Shown: positions 11,687-24,492, numbered from the stretch's first letter. The stretch: DNA of 64,000 nt from Malus domestica (GCF_042453785.1 NC_091661.1:30371501-30435500); one strand, 5' to 3'. Made by a program: numbers and translations. Notes: generated from the letters alone by a model not told the origin.

Positions 11687-12915
11687 TCAGATTTCAGCAC
11701 TGTACCCATCCTCGATCGAGTTTCTTGCTGATTTGTCCTGGGATTCACTTGCAAACCGCGACAACAGAGAACAATCTGCAAAATACGTTAAAATTTCTGT
11801 AAATTTTTAAAATTTGAAATTTCACTTGATTTGTTCGAAAAAAACAAAGTGATTTCCACCTGTAGAATATGATTTCGTAGAGGAGGAATCACTGGTTGAT
11901 CGTGACAACGAAGACAAAGAATCTGAAACCAAATTAAACATTCGAAATTAATTAATAAACATCATTAATTTTAGTAAAATACGAATGAAAATTTGAAACC
12001 TTTAATTTTAAAACTCTCAGTACCTCTAGAGTTGAACGATCTCTTGCAATGCAGAATGGCGCTCTGAATCCCATCGTTGTGCAGCAGCAAGGAATCGTCC
12101 CTCCGTTGCACCGGCGGCGCCACCATCGCCGTGGCCGACTTGCTCTTCCCCAAGTTCTTAGAGACAACTCTAAATCCCGCCGGAAAGTTCCCCTGTTTGT
12201 CCTTTTTGGGCGAACACATAGAGAATATCGGCATCGCCGGCGACGCCGTCGGTGAGTCTACAGAAGGTTTCACCTTCTCGGTAGACCTCCTGGAAACCTT
12301 CGAGTACAGAGGTTTGATCAGATTAAGGTACTTCTGCAAAACATCCTTGGAAAATCTCTCTGTTTTCGGGTCTTCCAGCCTCGGATTCTGCAATCCGATT
12401 CCGCTTCTCATGGAGCTGTTTTCTCGGGTGAGCTTAGGTGGGTTTTGAGCCTCTTCTCCGGCGAGCTGTTTCGCAATTACTACTTTGGTTTTCTGCTTGT
12501 GGGACTCCATCGAAACCTCCGGCTCTGCTTTTTCCCCTGTTTTTTTCTCGGTTTTCTGTCTGGGTTTTTTGAGCATTAAAGCTCCGAACTTTGGGGCGGA
12601 TTTAAGGAGAGCGATGGGGGACTGAGGAGGCTTGGAAACTGGCTCGATCGGGAGGATTTTTCTTTTGGAAATCGGATCGGAGGTGGACACAGAAAGGGTT
12701 GGTTTGCCGGCTGTTTTGTCCGAGGTGTTTGATTTTGGTTTGGATTCGAAGATGTTTTCTTGTGGGGTTTGGATGAGGTCGAAACTTAATTCCAAGTCGA
12801 AGAAAGAATCTTCTTCTTCTTCTTCGACGTCGTTTTCTTTAGCTACGGAAGATTTTGGAGGTGTGGCGGTGGAGGCATTGGGTTTCCAGAACTTGAGGAA
12901 GTAGAGAGTTTCCAT
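11687..12915 (-). CDS. Membrane-associated kinase regulator, MAKR2/5 type
   Basis: Three exons: 12915-12024, 11922-11860 and 11775-11687, all GT-AG with phase-1 introns, giving 347 residues. Family traits seen: N-terminal METLYFLKFWKPN, an acidic run (EEEEED, 31-36), a Ser/Lys/Arg-rich disordered middle, the conserved KYLNLIKPLYSKVSRR (195-210) and the C-terminal block SAILHCKRSFNSRDS with a serine-rich tail. In MAKR/BKI1 proteins the basic middle tethers the protein to the plasma membrane and the C-terminal block contacts receptor kinases; MAKR5 acts in CLE45-BAM3 root signalling and MAKR2 has been linked to auxin-related responses. Those roles are family knowledge. The start lies in a good context (GCCATGG) after a GA/CT microsatellite leader. 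An uninterrupted read of exon 1 would run 17 residues into the intron; the spliced form restores the conserved tail. Confidence 0.9.
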
Positions 12916-12922
12916 GGCTATG

Positions 12923-12943
12923 GAGGAGAGAGAGAGAGAGAGA
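12923..12943. repeat. GA microsatellite in the MAKR 5' leader
   Basis: About ten GA units just upstream of the MAKR start codon (reads CT on the coding strand). More GA runs follow at 13108-13125 and 13155-13167. CT-rich leaders are common in plant genes and may influence transcription. Confidence 0.85.
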
Positions 12944-13738
12944 CGGATGGGGGTTTAAGAGACGGGTAGGGTTTCGATGGGTTTTATACGAGGAAGGAGT
13001 GAGTGACAGGGAGAGGAGGGTAACGTGAAGAAATTAGTGAAATAAAGAGGTGCTTTATTTAAAAATTTCACTTCGTTTTATGGCGTTGCGTTTGCAGCAT
13101 CGAAAACAGAGGAGAGAGAGAGAGAGGGAGGACACAAGCTTTTCTTTTGCTTTTTAGAGAGAGAGAGATTGCTTTTTGTTTTCTTTTTGTATTTGGTAGG
13201 TTCTCTGTTTTTGTTTACATGGCTTGATTACGTGATTCTAAAAGTACACACCAACAGTCGATAGCACAGAATCGATAGGCTTGGCCTATGATTTGAGAAA
13301 AACTTGGATGGTCATATATAGCGTTTTATGTTAATAAAATAAAAATATGTAAATTTTATTTATGAACCTTTTATTTATATTTTGTTTTATTGATAAGAGT
13401 AGTTGCACGCATAGACGGATGCACATTAGAATCGAACTACTCATAGTTTATAAAATGTACATTAAAGGTCTACGGATGATTCTCTGAATGTGTTTAATGT
13501 AATACTTGGTAAACATATCTCAACAGGTTACATGGAAAATACTCAACAAATTCTCTTGATATAATTTGTCAATTGTTTGACAAAATGGCTCAGTGAATAA
13601 ACTGAAAAAATATTTGGTTCTATTTTTTTCTGAAAAACTTGAGCCTTTAATACTAAAATCACACAAGATTCAAATCCTAAACTAGCCACTTACGGCACCT
13701 AAGTTCACATGTTCTTGTTTTATCCAACAAGATCCTCT

Positions 13739-13925
13739 TCGAATCCTTTTGGTGAAGACTATGGAGATCCGTAAATCATATCCGTTCATCGTACATTGTA
13801 CAATCAGTTTTTATCAAGTATTTTTTGTATTTAATTTTAAATAAAAATATTTAAAATAATTTCAGACCGTACAAAAAACGATAAACGAATATAATTTACG
13901 AATCTCTGGAATCCTCAAAAAAAAA
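13739..13925. mobile_element. Inverted-repeat MITE
   Basis: The left part 'ggagatccgtaaatcatatc' and 'cgttcatcgtacattgtac' comes back on the right as 'gtacaaaaaacgataaacga' and 'atataatttacgaatctct'. Arms are about 75 bases and the AT-rich centre is about 40. No coding capacity. The outer flanks 'gaatcctttt' and 'ggaatcctc' also mirror each other. Confidence 0.7.
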
Positions 13926-16900
13926 ATCCGACGAGTATCTGGATTCTTGTATTATGAAGGGATGCTCTGAGAAACGTTTCAGAATCGAGAGGTGTAGGTC
14001 ATACGTGTATGTACAGATTCATACACTGTTTTATGAAAAAAAATGGAGGTTTGATTTTCAGAACTTTTGGTGAAGAGATGACGCAGAGGTTTTCTCTCAT
14101 TCAATTGCTGGCCCCCACGCTCCGTCGCATGACTTTGAACTTTGAACTTTCATTTGCAGAAACTTTCGACCACAACGTGATGTTTTTGTTGTTTGCTGCA
14201 CAAGTGGACCACGAGTCCCTCTATACTTTCCTCTAGTATAAAAATTCAATTTTTTTCGACAGTCGAATAAAATAAGTTTAAAAAAATTAAATTATAGAAA
14301 TTTATAAAAAGTATATGAGCGATAAAAAAAAATGTGTGTCTAGCACTATTCTTCTCTATTCTTTTTAGTTGCGTTTTTTTAAGATTAGTTGTGTTGTTTG
14401 GAAAAAAAAACTATAATTCGTCGTCTTAATGTTGACGTGAGCATGGCCAACTGAGTTATAAGTCGTTCACAATGCAAATGAAGCCCTTGAATTTTGTTTT
14501 AAAGTTGATTTCATGAAGATAAAAATACCAAACAAAGAAGATAAACTAACACAAAGGTGTTGAAATTTATAAATATATTTGGTCAAATGATCTTTTTTCC
14601 CTTGTGGAAAAAAAAAACAGAGTAAAGTTAAACGAGCTTGGTTAAATGATCTTTTTGGAACTTTATTGGAGAAGAGCTTGATGGTGAATTGAGTACAAGG
14701 TGTAGTTCCCAATCTAACAAGTCCTACTTCTGAAAATAAATTTCAGTGTGTCGGAAACACGATCTGATTCATAAAATGTCATAATATAAGTTGTTAAACA
14801 CTTAAAAAAGAATTTCAACCACTTATATTATGACACATGTATATCCGTCCGTGTTTCCAACGTTGTAAAAAATTCTCCTATTTCTGCATTGGATGTTTGG
14901 CCATGGAGGATGGTGACGAGAAACTTCCAAAAAGAAAGACAGAAAAGAGAGAAAAGAGAAAGAAAAATGAAAGAGAAAAGGCCAAAAAGAAAGGACTCCA
15001 ATGGCTTTAACTTTGCTTTTGCAGAGAGAGAGAGAGAGAGGTCAGAGAATTAGGGTTCTTTACAAGGCAAGGCATTGGTGTGCAGATGGGGCACGCTTCT
15101 CTTCTGCTTAAAGACTAAAGAAAGGGTCCAAAGTCTTTAATTTTTTATGGCCGGAAAGCAAATTTGGAGGGGGAGTGTTCAAGTTTTTGCAGTAAAAGGT
15201 TTGACTTGTAAAATTGGTTTTGTGTGGTGTTGGACTCTTGGCCAATCTGTTGGATCATTCAGGGCTGCATTCTGCAGAATACTACGGAGAAATGTCCTTC
15301 ACTTATTTTCCTCTTTCATTAATTGTTGTACCAAAATCTTCAAATTGATATAAGATATCGACACAGAGACATTTTCGATTTGAGTTAAGTTTCTCTGTCA
15401 TAGATAGTCGCTCAATAATATGCTTTCTTTGATTATGAATACTCATTAGGGTATGCAAGGTGATCCTTTAAATTCTTTTCAGCGAAAATACTGGCTTAAA
15501 AAATCGACACGTTAACAACTTCAATCGCATACTAAGGTGCTCTCCGCCGGTTGTTGGAACGACGCAAGATGAAGGGCCCCAAAAAATACAATATAAATAG
15601 GTGTTTAAAATATTCTTCACCTCATTGGAAACGGAAAACCGGATAGACATATCGATGTGATAGAGCATTTTCTAGTTTACTTGGTAAAGAACGATGAAGT
15701 CCATCCGAACCGTCCAATGAAGAATAAAGATGAGGAAAAAAAGAGTTAAAAAATCGATACAGTTACAACTCTAATTTATGAATAGATTAATTTACGTTTC
15801 TATCTATAGTATGTAAAAGTCATTAAAGTAGCGAGTGCATGACATAACATAGTTTTTTGAAATATAAAAAGTTGTATAGCATGAGCTGCAAAACATGACT
15901 TTGTTTTATATAATCTTTCCGACCATGTGAAGTAAAGAAATTCTAATTGGTTGGTTTAAGAGGAATGGGACATGTTGGATCGGATGCTCCAAGTGCCAAA
16001 TTCTTTGTCATTGGCTTTAATTTATATGGTAATTAAGCATATTCTTGTCATGTTTGTAGTCCGAAGCTACACTAATTTCACTGCCCTTCAAATTCTAGCT
16101 TTAAGCTTTTCACAAAGATATGAACCAAACTTCTGCATCATGTGGTCCTAAAATTGCTTCCACCGAAACCAGTCTCCCTCTCAATTTTCAGCGCTTTTGA
16201 CATACATTTTGACACACGTTTTAGTGTAACTCACTCTGTAATATATTTCAACAATTAAATAATATCTCATCTCAAAGATCATATCTATGAAAAATCAACC
16301 AAATTTGAAATCATATGATTGTTAAATTAAATATAATGTTTTTTGTAGAATCGTATTCGATTATTTTCTTCACTACAAACGAATGTCATAATGGTTTTGA
16401 ATTTGTCTATTTTTTTTTTCAAGAATAATGATTTATGAAAGATAAACTAAAATGTAGACAGTTTAAATTGTTAAAATACACTATGAAGTGAACTCTAGAA
16501 ATAAAATATAAAAAACGTATGTCAAAACGTGTGATTTGCAATGTTCACGACATAATAGAAAAGGCTATATTTTTACTAATCATGATTAAATCACAACATT
16601 TTTGTTATTAACATGACACATACTTATTAGAATAGGGAAGAATATATTAGTCCTATTTTTTAATTATGCTGTCCTAAACTTGTAAGATTCTGCACCCCAA
16701 CCCACCAGAACAATTCCTATGCATGAGGTCGTGTATTGTCACACACTTTGTGAGGGGTAATTTTTTTGGTCAAATCACATTATTCTGCACTCCAAATCAC
16801 AAGCGAAACTCCCATGTCATGATGTATTTTTCTTGAATACCATAAGGTCGTTAAGTACCGTATCGCTTCACGTTTAACCGTTAAATAAAATCTAACGACA

Positions 16901-19034
16901 TTAAAATGTTAATTGGTGACCATTGGATTTGATCCAATGACTTAAAAATGTCAACAGTTAATGTCTATAGGTACTATAAAGTTAAAAAAAAAAGAGTATG
17001 CAATATTCTGGAGTGTGAGATACTTCTGATTTTTCAAGTATTAGATCTTTGTTCAAAAATACAAAAATCAAAATTCGATAACTAGAAAATCAGAATTATC
17101 TCATACTTAGATGCAACATATAATTTTTATAGGACATAGATTCTCTTTGGATCTCACTGTCCGAAGCAAAAAAACCAAATAATTCGGACTACTCAAATTA
17201 AATCTGACGGTCCTCGTTAACTCATTTCGCTGTCACATCTCATACAAATTAAGAATTCTGATATCATTTTCACAAAAATCAAGAATTTTCTTATTCTTAA
17301 ACTTCGAACAGTAAAGTTTGGAAGAGGATTCAAATCACCATGATTATACACATCTTTGTGTTGGGTTTTGCATTTTTGTTTAAAAGCAAAGAAGGTGAAC
17401 CCCACCCATGATCAGATGTTCAATTTCTTTCTTGTTGTCATCTCAGGTGAATCAAACCAGTCCCCATCCAAACTCTCGTTTCCACTCACTTCTCAAGAGC
17501 TTAGCTTGACTTTTTAGGGTTTTTTCTGTACTCGTTTGGTTATTGTGCGTTTGGCTGTTGGGTTTCTGAGTCGGTGAAAGAAAGCTCATTGGTCTGCCTA
17601 AGAATTTCATATGCGGTTGGCTGGTCAAATTATGCCTCGAAGAAACTTAGTTGTTGGTGGGGTTTTCATGTTTAATTGGTGTTTTACCTAATGATGGTGA
17701 TGTTCACTTGCAAAATCCATGTTTAATTTGTCATGTTAAGGCGCCTGAATTTGAACTTATGACTCGTTTGAAAGTGTTTTTAGAAAAGTTAAAAGCTCTT
17801 TTGGGAGCTTTTGGTGAAAATGTTAGTGGAACCAATCCTTGGTAAAAGTGAAAGTGAAAAAGCTTGAAGTGCTTACTACAAGAAACACCAGTATGTTATT
17901 AGGCCAAAAATATTTTATCTAAAATCACTTTCAGTCATTTTAAAAATACGTTCAAACAAGTCCTTAATCTACACACTTTACTTTTTTTGGTTATTATGGT
18001 AAGGGGTTCGAACTATGAACCTAACCTACTTTCATCCACCCTCGTGAGTCGTTACTACACTTAGCCAAGTCGATTTACTTAATAAACCAGTTGCGTGGAA
18101 CCCAAAGATTGAAGAAATTAGTTTATCTAAAAAATGATTGAAGAAGTTAAGTTTAAAAAAAAAAAAAAAAAAGAAGAAGAAAGCTTTGGATCGGCCTAAA
18201 CCAGGCAGCCAAGAGCTTCTATTGGCCTTTTGAATTTTGTTGAATGGGCTACAAAGGCTATCTGGCAAAATTTAAACTTTGGGTCGGCGACCCAGATAAC
18301 TCTCCTCAATGCTATTGATCCCAACAGATTTCATGGGCTTGGGTCAATGAGACCTACTTTCATCATTTTCAAATTCTTTTCAATTTTGATCCAAATGAAA
18401 CGAAATGTGTTAGCAAATGTGAAATGTTTTTATTATCAACAATTGTCGTTTATTTACTTGAAGAAAAAAAAAATTGTCGTCGTCTACTGGACGCAGCGAA
18501 TTACTATGGTAGTTAGAGCTGTTCCGTCCTCAACACACTGCGTTCGGGTTCAAAGCATCCAAATAAACAAAATGGATTATCTAGCTAGTTGTGTGGTTGG
18601 TTAAAACTTAAATCAAATGAGAGAATAAAGAGATAAATCATATTCTTCTGTGAGGTTCCGTTATTCTATAACAACTATAGGCTTTTAGGTAAATTCTCCT
18701 TTTCTCCCATATGACTGGGCCAGATTGGCAACTCTTCTTCCTAAACATTTCTCTTCCGGAAGCAACAAGCCTTTTGCAGGGCAATGGATTTTAATCTAGA
18801 CCTAATCCGCCACCGCAATGTTGAGGCATGTCTCACGTCGAAAACCTGACAACGTTAACACGCAAAAACATCTACGACAGCTTGATCATTGTTTCACCAA
18901 TTCAAAATCGGCGAGTACCTCTTAACTTTGAACGGTAGCATCTATTTTACGTATTGTACATAATTTATTTCTTGCTGCACTTGCATGCCAATTCTTATCA
19001 CGACATTTTAGATTACTCTAAGGGAGACTTTAGA

Positions 19035-19730
19035 TGTGGTCCCTAGTTATGAACAATCTTTGACTGAAACCTTGTTGTTTTTCAATTTTTGATCCAAGTC
19101 CCTAAAATTAATTGATAATTTATTTCTATGTACGTTACTATATTTTTTAAATTAAAAATTAAAATTTATAGTTGTTTATAGTAATGAGATTTTAAATAAA
19201 AATCATAATTTGTGGGATTAAAAATATTAAAATATAAATATACTATTGTGTGTGTGTGTGTGTGTAAACATGGGTACATTCATAAAAAATAACCAAAAAA
19301 TTATTGTATCACAACATGGGTACATTCTTCAAAATGGGTACATTTAGCAAAAATAAAAATGGGTACAAATAAATAAAAAAATATGGGTACAATACAAATA
19401 AAACTTTAAAAAATATGGGCACAAAAAGAAATTAATATATGGGTACAAATTAAAATTGAAAGGAAAATTGGTACAAATTAAAAAAGGGTTGCAAATTAAA
19501 AATGGGTACAAACTAAAAATAAAAATATATGATAAAAAATTTAGCCATAAATATAAATATACTAATTGTAACATTTTTAATATTAAATGAATATATTTAG
19601 AAATAAAAAATATTTTATTATTGAAATAATTAATGATATTATTAATACAAAGGACCTTGATCAAAAATTGAAAAGTAATAAGGTTTTAATCAATAGAGTA
19701 GTATAAATAAGGATGAAAACCTAATTACTC
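19035..19730. mobile_element. TIR element with tgggtaca repeats
   Basis: About 60-base inverted ends: left 'aaaccttgttgtttttcaat' then 'ttttgatccaagtcc', right the inverse of 'ggaccttgatcaaaa' and 'attgaaaagtaataaggttt'. The AT-rich interior holds a GT microsatellite (19246-19265) and, at 19268-19515, about ten irregularly spaced copies of the word TGGGTACA or close variants joined by A/T-rich spacers of 10-40 bases. No coding capacity. Confidence 0.65.
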
Positions 19731-19919
19731 CTTACTCTAATTATGAAGAAAACTATCCAACTCGCATTTAAATGGAACTTGACGATCACACAGCCGTTCT
19801 AAATTAGTCTATGCTTCTTAGTTTTTTGATATCGTTATGCCAATAAACATCAAATGACGTCCCCGTTAGCCTCCTCGAGGCCCTCCACCTGGACCAGACC
19901 AACATGATTTTGGAGCCTT

Positions 19920-20085
19920 TTATTTATGGGAACTTTAACGAAAAGCACCCGGTACTGTTCACTTTAACGAAAAACCACATTTTTACACTAAAAAGTCAAT
20001 CCTGGTACTATTCACTTTACCATTTATTTTGTCCTTATCATTAAAACTCAAAGTTTTCAAGCCCTTTTCATTAGTTTTCCTTTTA
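19920..20085. repeat. Dispersed short repeat family R1, copy 2
   Basis: Reads 'gggaactttaacgaaaagca', 'cggtactgttcactttaacg', 'aaaaaccacatttttacact', 'ggtactattcactttacc' and 'ttgtccttatcattaaaact'. It is the inverted orientation of the copy at 8215-8350. The phrase 'actttaacgaaaa' occurs twice within it, so it also holds internal repetition. Confidence 0.65.
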
Positions 20086-21661
20086 TTTATTCGGTTCGAC
20101 CTCAACTTGTTTATTGTCACAGGCTCACAGCCAGGTGCTCACACGTTTTAAATTGAGTTTTTTTTTTCACCAAATTTATACCTGCACGGATTTCGCATTT
20201 AGTAATTTTTGTTCTGGCATTTCAATACTTAAATTTTTTTTCTTTAAAAAAGAATTTATCTGGTGAGTCACATTCAGTCTTCTGAAAGTTAGAAAGACTT
20301 AGAGATGAGTATCCATTAAAGACTTGTTTAATTTGATATCACCATAACATAGATGTGAGATTGATAGAGATAATGATGGTATAAGGTGAAATTAAACTAA
20401 ATGGGTCTTAATGGGTACCCATTAACAACCCAATAGGTTGATTTGTCACCTCTAAGACTTAGAGACATTTCAGCCTACTCAAGACCAACATTGTGTGATT
20501 CACCAGCAGTATGAACGAACAGAACCCAGGAAGTACCATGTAGAATACGAACTTGAAATTTATCTGTAGTCACTAAACCGCCACGTGGGAAAAACTAAAC
20601 TGCAACTAATAATCATATTGCATGTTCTAGTGAATAAGGTATTTCTCTTCAAACCAGTGCATTTTGGGCTCAAACCTTTGCTCATCCTCATTGTTTCTTA
20701 TTCATTACATAATGTGTATTTGGACATCTTTCCAGTATTTAATATTCTTTTATTGGTAGATTTTTTTTTTCTAATTGTCCATTTCTTTATGGTTCGCTAA
20801 AATTAAAGTTCAGGTGAAAAATTAACATCTCTTTGCGAGTTCAAAGAAAAACCGACAAATAGCTCTATATAAAAATATTTTGAAAAATTAGAATTTGATT
20901 GCAATTTGTATATGTAAAAATTAGAGAGATAACATTTTTAGTGAATGGAGCGAAGCAGATGTAAAATGTCACACTGAAACTATAGCACAAGCAGATAACA
21001 AATAAAAGATGGAGGAATACATGATGTTATTGATCTTTCTTTCTTTCTGTCCGTGTTTTGAAAGCATACAGATTGCTCTATTTATAGAGCAACTCCAATA
21101 CTGATGCATTAATTATGCATTGAAAATTTACAGCACCATTTTAGAAAATATAATCTCCTGCATCACCAAAGTCAATTTCAATATTTATGAGCATTGAAAA
21201 TGTGTGTGTGTGTGGGCATTCATAACAATGCCAACGGTCTCAACACAATTTAAATTGCTAAAAACATGAGACATAATTAGAAAAACAATCAAAAGTAATT
21301 AAAAATGTCGAGTAATTAATTAAGGGGATAGGTCACGCTCACGCTGTGATCACAGAAGCTCCGTAACGTGAGAATTTCCGCCCCGTAGTCCCTTCCTTGG
21401 TTTCTGTTATTTCCCAAACCAGTCGGTTCGGAGCACCCGCACCTGAGCCTCGGTTTCTTAACCATCTTCAACGGCCCAGATTTCATCTCCCTAACTTCTC
21501 GCTCTGAAAAACTTAAAATTACAAAACAACCCTTCCACACACACATTCATGGCACTCTGATATCAACGCTCTGGAAAATTAACACTTCCATTTCTCTCTG
21601 TCTCTCATCGATCAAAGGATCCACGGCGGAGCCAAAACCAACGCCCACGGCTGAATCGCTG

Positions 21662-23486
21662 ATGGACAAGATCTACAACCACCACTCTTCGTCGTCGTCG
21701 GACTCCGACGACGACAAGAAGTCCAAGCACGCTGCTTCCGTCAAAGCCAAGGTTGAAGACGAGAAGCCGTCGGCGCGCGATGCCGTCAAATCCAAGATTT
21801 TCAGGCTCTTCGGCAGGGAAAAGCCCGTTCACAAGGTCTTGGGCGGCGGCAAACGTACTATATTCTTTCCCTCTCTTAATCCGTTTATATATTGTTAATA
21901 TAATTTTTTTGCATGGATTTGATGGGCTGATCGGAAAATGTGGGAAATTATGAAGAAAATGAAATTATGAAAGTTGATTTCTTGATCATTTTGTTCGCCT
22001 GAATTGCATAGAAAGTGAAAATTTTCTTGAAATTATTGACTTGAAAGTTTGAGAAATGTACATGAATCTTCGTCTGAGCGAGCTGATCTCAGTTTATTCA
22101 GTCAATTTTTTTCTTCTTATTTGTATTGTTGTATGGCGCAACAGAAATGTTGCTCCTTTGTGGCTAAAAGGTCACGGTTCTGAAAATGGTGTCTTTGCAA
22201 ACTAAGGGTAAGGGTGCGTACGATAGACGTCCCTGAGAGAACATCGCCGATCCTCGCAAAGCAGGGAGTCTTGTTGGCTGGGGTTGTGGTTTGGTGAAGA
22301 ATGGTTGGCATTCTTTAAATGTTGATTTAAATAATAATAACTATGTATTGTTTTTTCTTTCTGATTTGTGTATACTGTAGAGATTGCCAATTGATGCAAT
22401 AAACATGCATTGATGGTGTTTCCTATTTTGTTCGGGTTTCCGATACGTAGCAATATGGACATCTTCAGTTCGAAGTTGGAAAATGGCGATTCGTTTTTAA
22501 TAATGTGCCTTAGAAAAGAGATTTTCCGCCACAGTTTTCCATTTGTGCGTTTATGAACAACGCCGGAGAGAAGAAACTTGGAAAGAAAATGCTGTCAATT
22601 GCGATCTAATGTTGGTCTTTCATTGCAGCTGCTGATGTTCTCCTATGGAGGAACAAGAAAATATCTGCAAGTGTGCTTGCCGGTGCCACTGTTTTATGGG
22701 TTTTCTTTGAGTTGCTCGAATACCATCTAATCACGCTGGTGTGCCATTTGTTGATACTTTCTCTGGCTGTCTTTTACCTGTGGTCCAATGCATCCAACTT
22801 TATCAACAAGTAAGGCATTGGGGTGTTCTAGCTTTTTGTTTTTTCGCGTATTTGATCCTTGATGCAATGCCGTATGGTCTTGACTTGACTTCGTTACTTA
22901 CTCAGGTCGCAACCACAAATCCCAAAAGTTCAAATTCCTGAGAAGACCGTCCTTGAGCTTGCCTCTGCTCTGAGAATTGAACTCAACAAAGGATTTTATG
23001 TTTTGCGGAATATTGCATCCGGGAGAGATTTGAAGGCATTCCTTGGTGTAAGTTGATCTTTTCTTTATGGTTATGCTGTACCCTGTATGTGTAGGCTATT
23101 ACTGGATTATAGACTCACTGCGCGCTCGTCTTATATCAGGTTATAGCCGTCTTGTGGATTCTGTCGGTGGTTGGGAAATGGTTCAACTTTCTGACCTTGT
23201 TCTACATAAGTAAGGACAGTTTCTTTTCAGTTTCAATTTTGTTTGTGCCTTTCTGAATTCAGACTCGGGAAACTTTCATTTCTGTCATTGACATCATCCC
23301 GAATTTTGAATTGCAGTTTTTGTGTTGCTGCACACGCTGCCCGTGATTTATGAGAAATACGATGACCAGATTGATGCCTTTGGCGAGAAGGCGTGGATCG
23401 AAATAAAGAAGCAGTACGCAGTGTTTGATGCCAAGGTTTTGAGTAAAATCCCCAAGGGTCCAGTGAAGGAGAAGAAGAAGGATTAG
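21662..23486 (+). CDS. RTNLB: Plant reticulon-like protein (RTNLB)
   Basis: Five exons: 21662-21854, 22629-22809, 22906-23047, 23140-23209, 23317-23486, all GT-AG and in frame, giving 251 residues from the first ATG. The N-terminus is acidic and Ser/Asp-rich ([14 protein letters not shown]). The reticulon homology domain begins near residue 66 with [10 protein letters not shown] and has two long hydrophobic hairpins (about 80-120 and 180-220), then [11 protein letters not shown] and a lysine-rich end (KEKKKD) of the ER-retention type. Reticulons wedge into and tubulate the endoplasmic reticulum. The frame stays open upstream of the chosen ATG for 13 codons back to ACG (21623-21625), reading [12 protein letters not shown], which looks like the usual RTNLB N-terminus; the family's normal ATG seems to be ACG here. 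Gene and domain are sure; the start is not. Confidence 0.93.
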
Positions 23487-23684
23487 ACGCATCATTCCGA
23501 CGTTAAGCGTTTACTAGGCTTCGCATTTAGTCACCGTTTTTAGTCGAATCGCTTAATTCCATTAGATCACTGTCTTACTGCGTTATGTTTTAGTGCAGTC
23601 CGGTTGCACGCAGATTACTGAATGTATGCATTTTAGATGGATGCCTGGAATTTTCGCTGTTAGTAGTATCTGAAAGTTTTTAGA

Positions 23685-23825
23685 GAGTTTTAACAAAACA
23701 TTTTCGGTACGGTTCATTTTTAACGAAAAATCACATTTTTACCTTTAATTGTCACTATTCACTATATCTTTAAAAATAGATTTTCATTAAAAGGGAAGTT
23801 TTTTTTAACTTTTCGTTAATTTTCT
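23685..23825. repeat. Dispersed short repeat family R1, copy 3
   Basis: A shorter, more diverged member with 'ttcggtacggttcatttt', 'aacgaaaaatcacattttta', 'gtcactattcac' and 'ttttcgttaatttt'. It matches the copy at 19920-20085 in the same orientation. It lies about 200 bases after the reticulon stop codon. Confidence 0.6.
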
Positions 23826-23849
23826 ACGTTACATTCGAAGTCTACTATT

Positions 23850-24032
23850 GCCACCTAGGCAATATTACGTTGATGTTCGAATTGATTCTTGTTGATGAAG
23901 TAATCGACCAAACTAATGAATATAATTTTATGTTTGGCTTGGCACCTAGGCAATATTACGTCGATGTTCGAATTGTTTCTTGTGGATGAAGTAATCGACC
24001 AAACTAATGAATATAATTTTATGTTTGACTTA
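23850..24032. repeat. 88-bp tandem duplication
   Basis: Two adjacent copies sharing 'cacctaggcaatattacg', 'tgatgttcgaattg', 'gatgaagtaatcgaccaaac' and 'taatgaatataattttatgt'. Only a handful of substitutions separate them. Confidence 0.85.
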
Positions 24033-24049
24033 TTTTTAGTTACATCGTT

Positions 24050-24492
24050 CTCTATGACTCAACTTTAATTTCATTTTGCCCCATCAAACTCGATTTTAAT
24101 TTTATCTTGTTTTTAAGACTCAAAAGTCTTTAATTTTATCTTGTTTTTAAGACTCAAAAGTCATCATTTTACTTCGTAAAACTTAAAATTCGCTTCACAT
24201 TGTCATAATTCTATTAATTCCGTTATGTGCGTTTGATTTGGGTGCACCAGACTAGTTCTTAATTTCTTTTTTTAAACTTAATATTTTCTTATTGTTGAAT
24301 GTTAATGCATAGTTGAGATTTATAATCAAATTCATTGACACATGTGAGTCGCACATATGTTCCAGGGACAATTTTTGAGTTTCAGGGAGAAAAGAGCCCA
24401 CAAGTCAAAAATGGACAAATTTTAAAGAGTAAAATGGTGACTTTTGAGTTACAGGGCAGAGTGAAATCCAAATCGAGTTCCATAGAGCGTTT
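24050..24492. mobile_element. Inverted-ended repeat element
   Basis: The left end 'ctctatgactcaactttaat' and 'ttcattttgcccc' matches the inverse of the right end 'gggcagagtgaaatccaaat' and 'cgagttccatagag'. Inside, the 34-base unit 'tttaattttatcttgttttt' plus 'aagactcaaaagtc' is duplicated in tandem (about 24094-24163), and its inverse 'gacttttgag' appears near the right end. No coding capacity. Confidence 0.6.

Larger units (their letters stand above)
13170..21600. other. 8-kb gene-free region
   Basis: No gene recognised on either strand. The longest open frames (up to about 125 codons, near 18230-18604) overlap repeats and have no recognisable domain. Separate entries cover the inverted-repeat elements inside it. 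A GA microsatellite lies at 15023-15040 and a GT run at 21203-21214. Confidence 0.5.

Noticed and set aside
12049-12904. Plus-strand open frames of 68-123 codons
   Set aside because: They overlap exon 1 of the MAKR2/5-type gene in antisense and match no family.
18230-18604. 124-codon open frame
   Set aside because: No domain; it includes an A run and repeat-like sequence, and the residue pattern is not protein-like.
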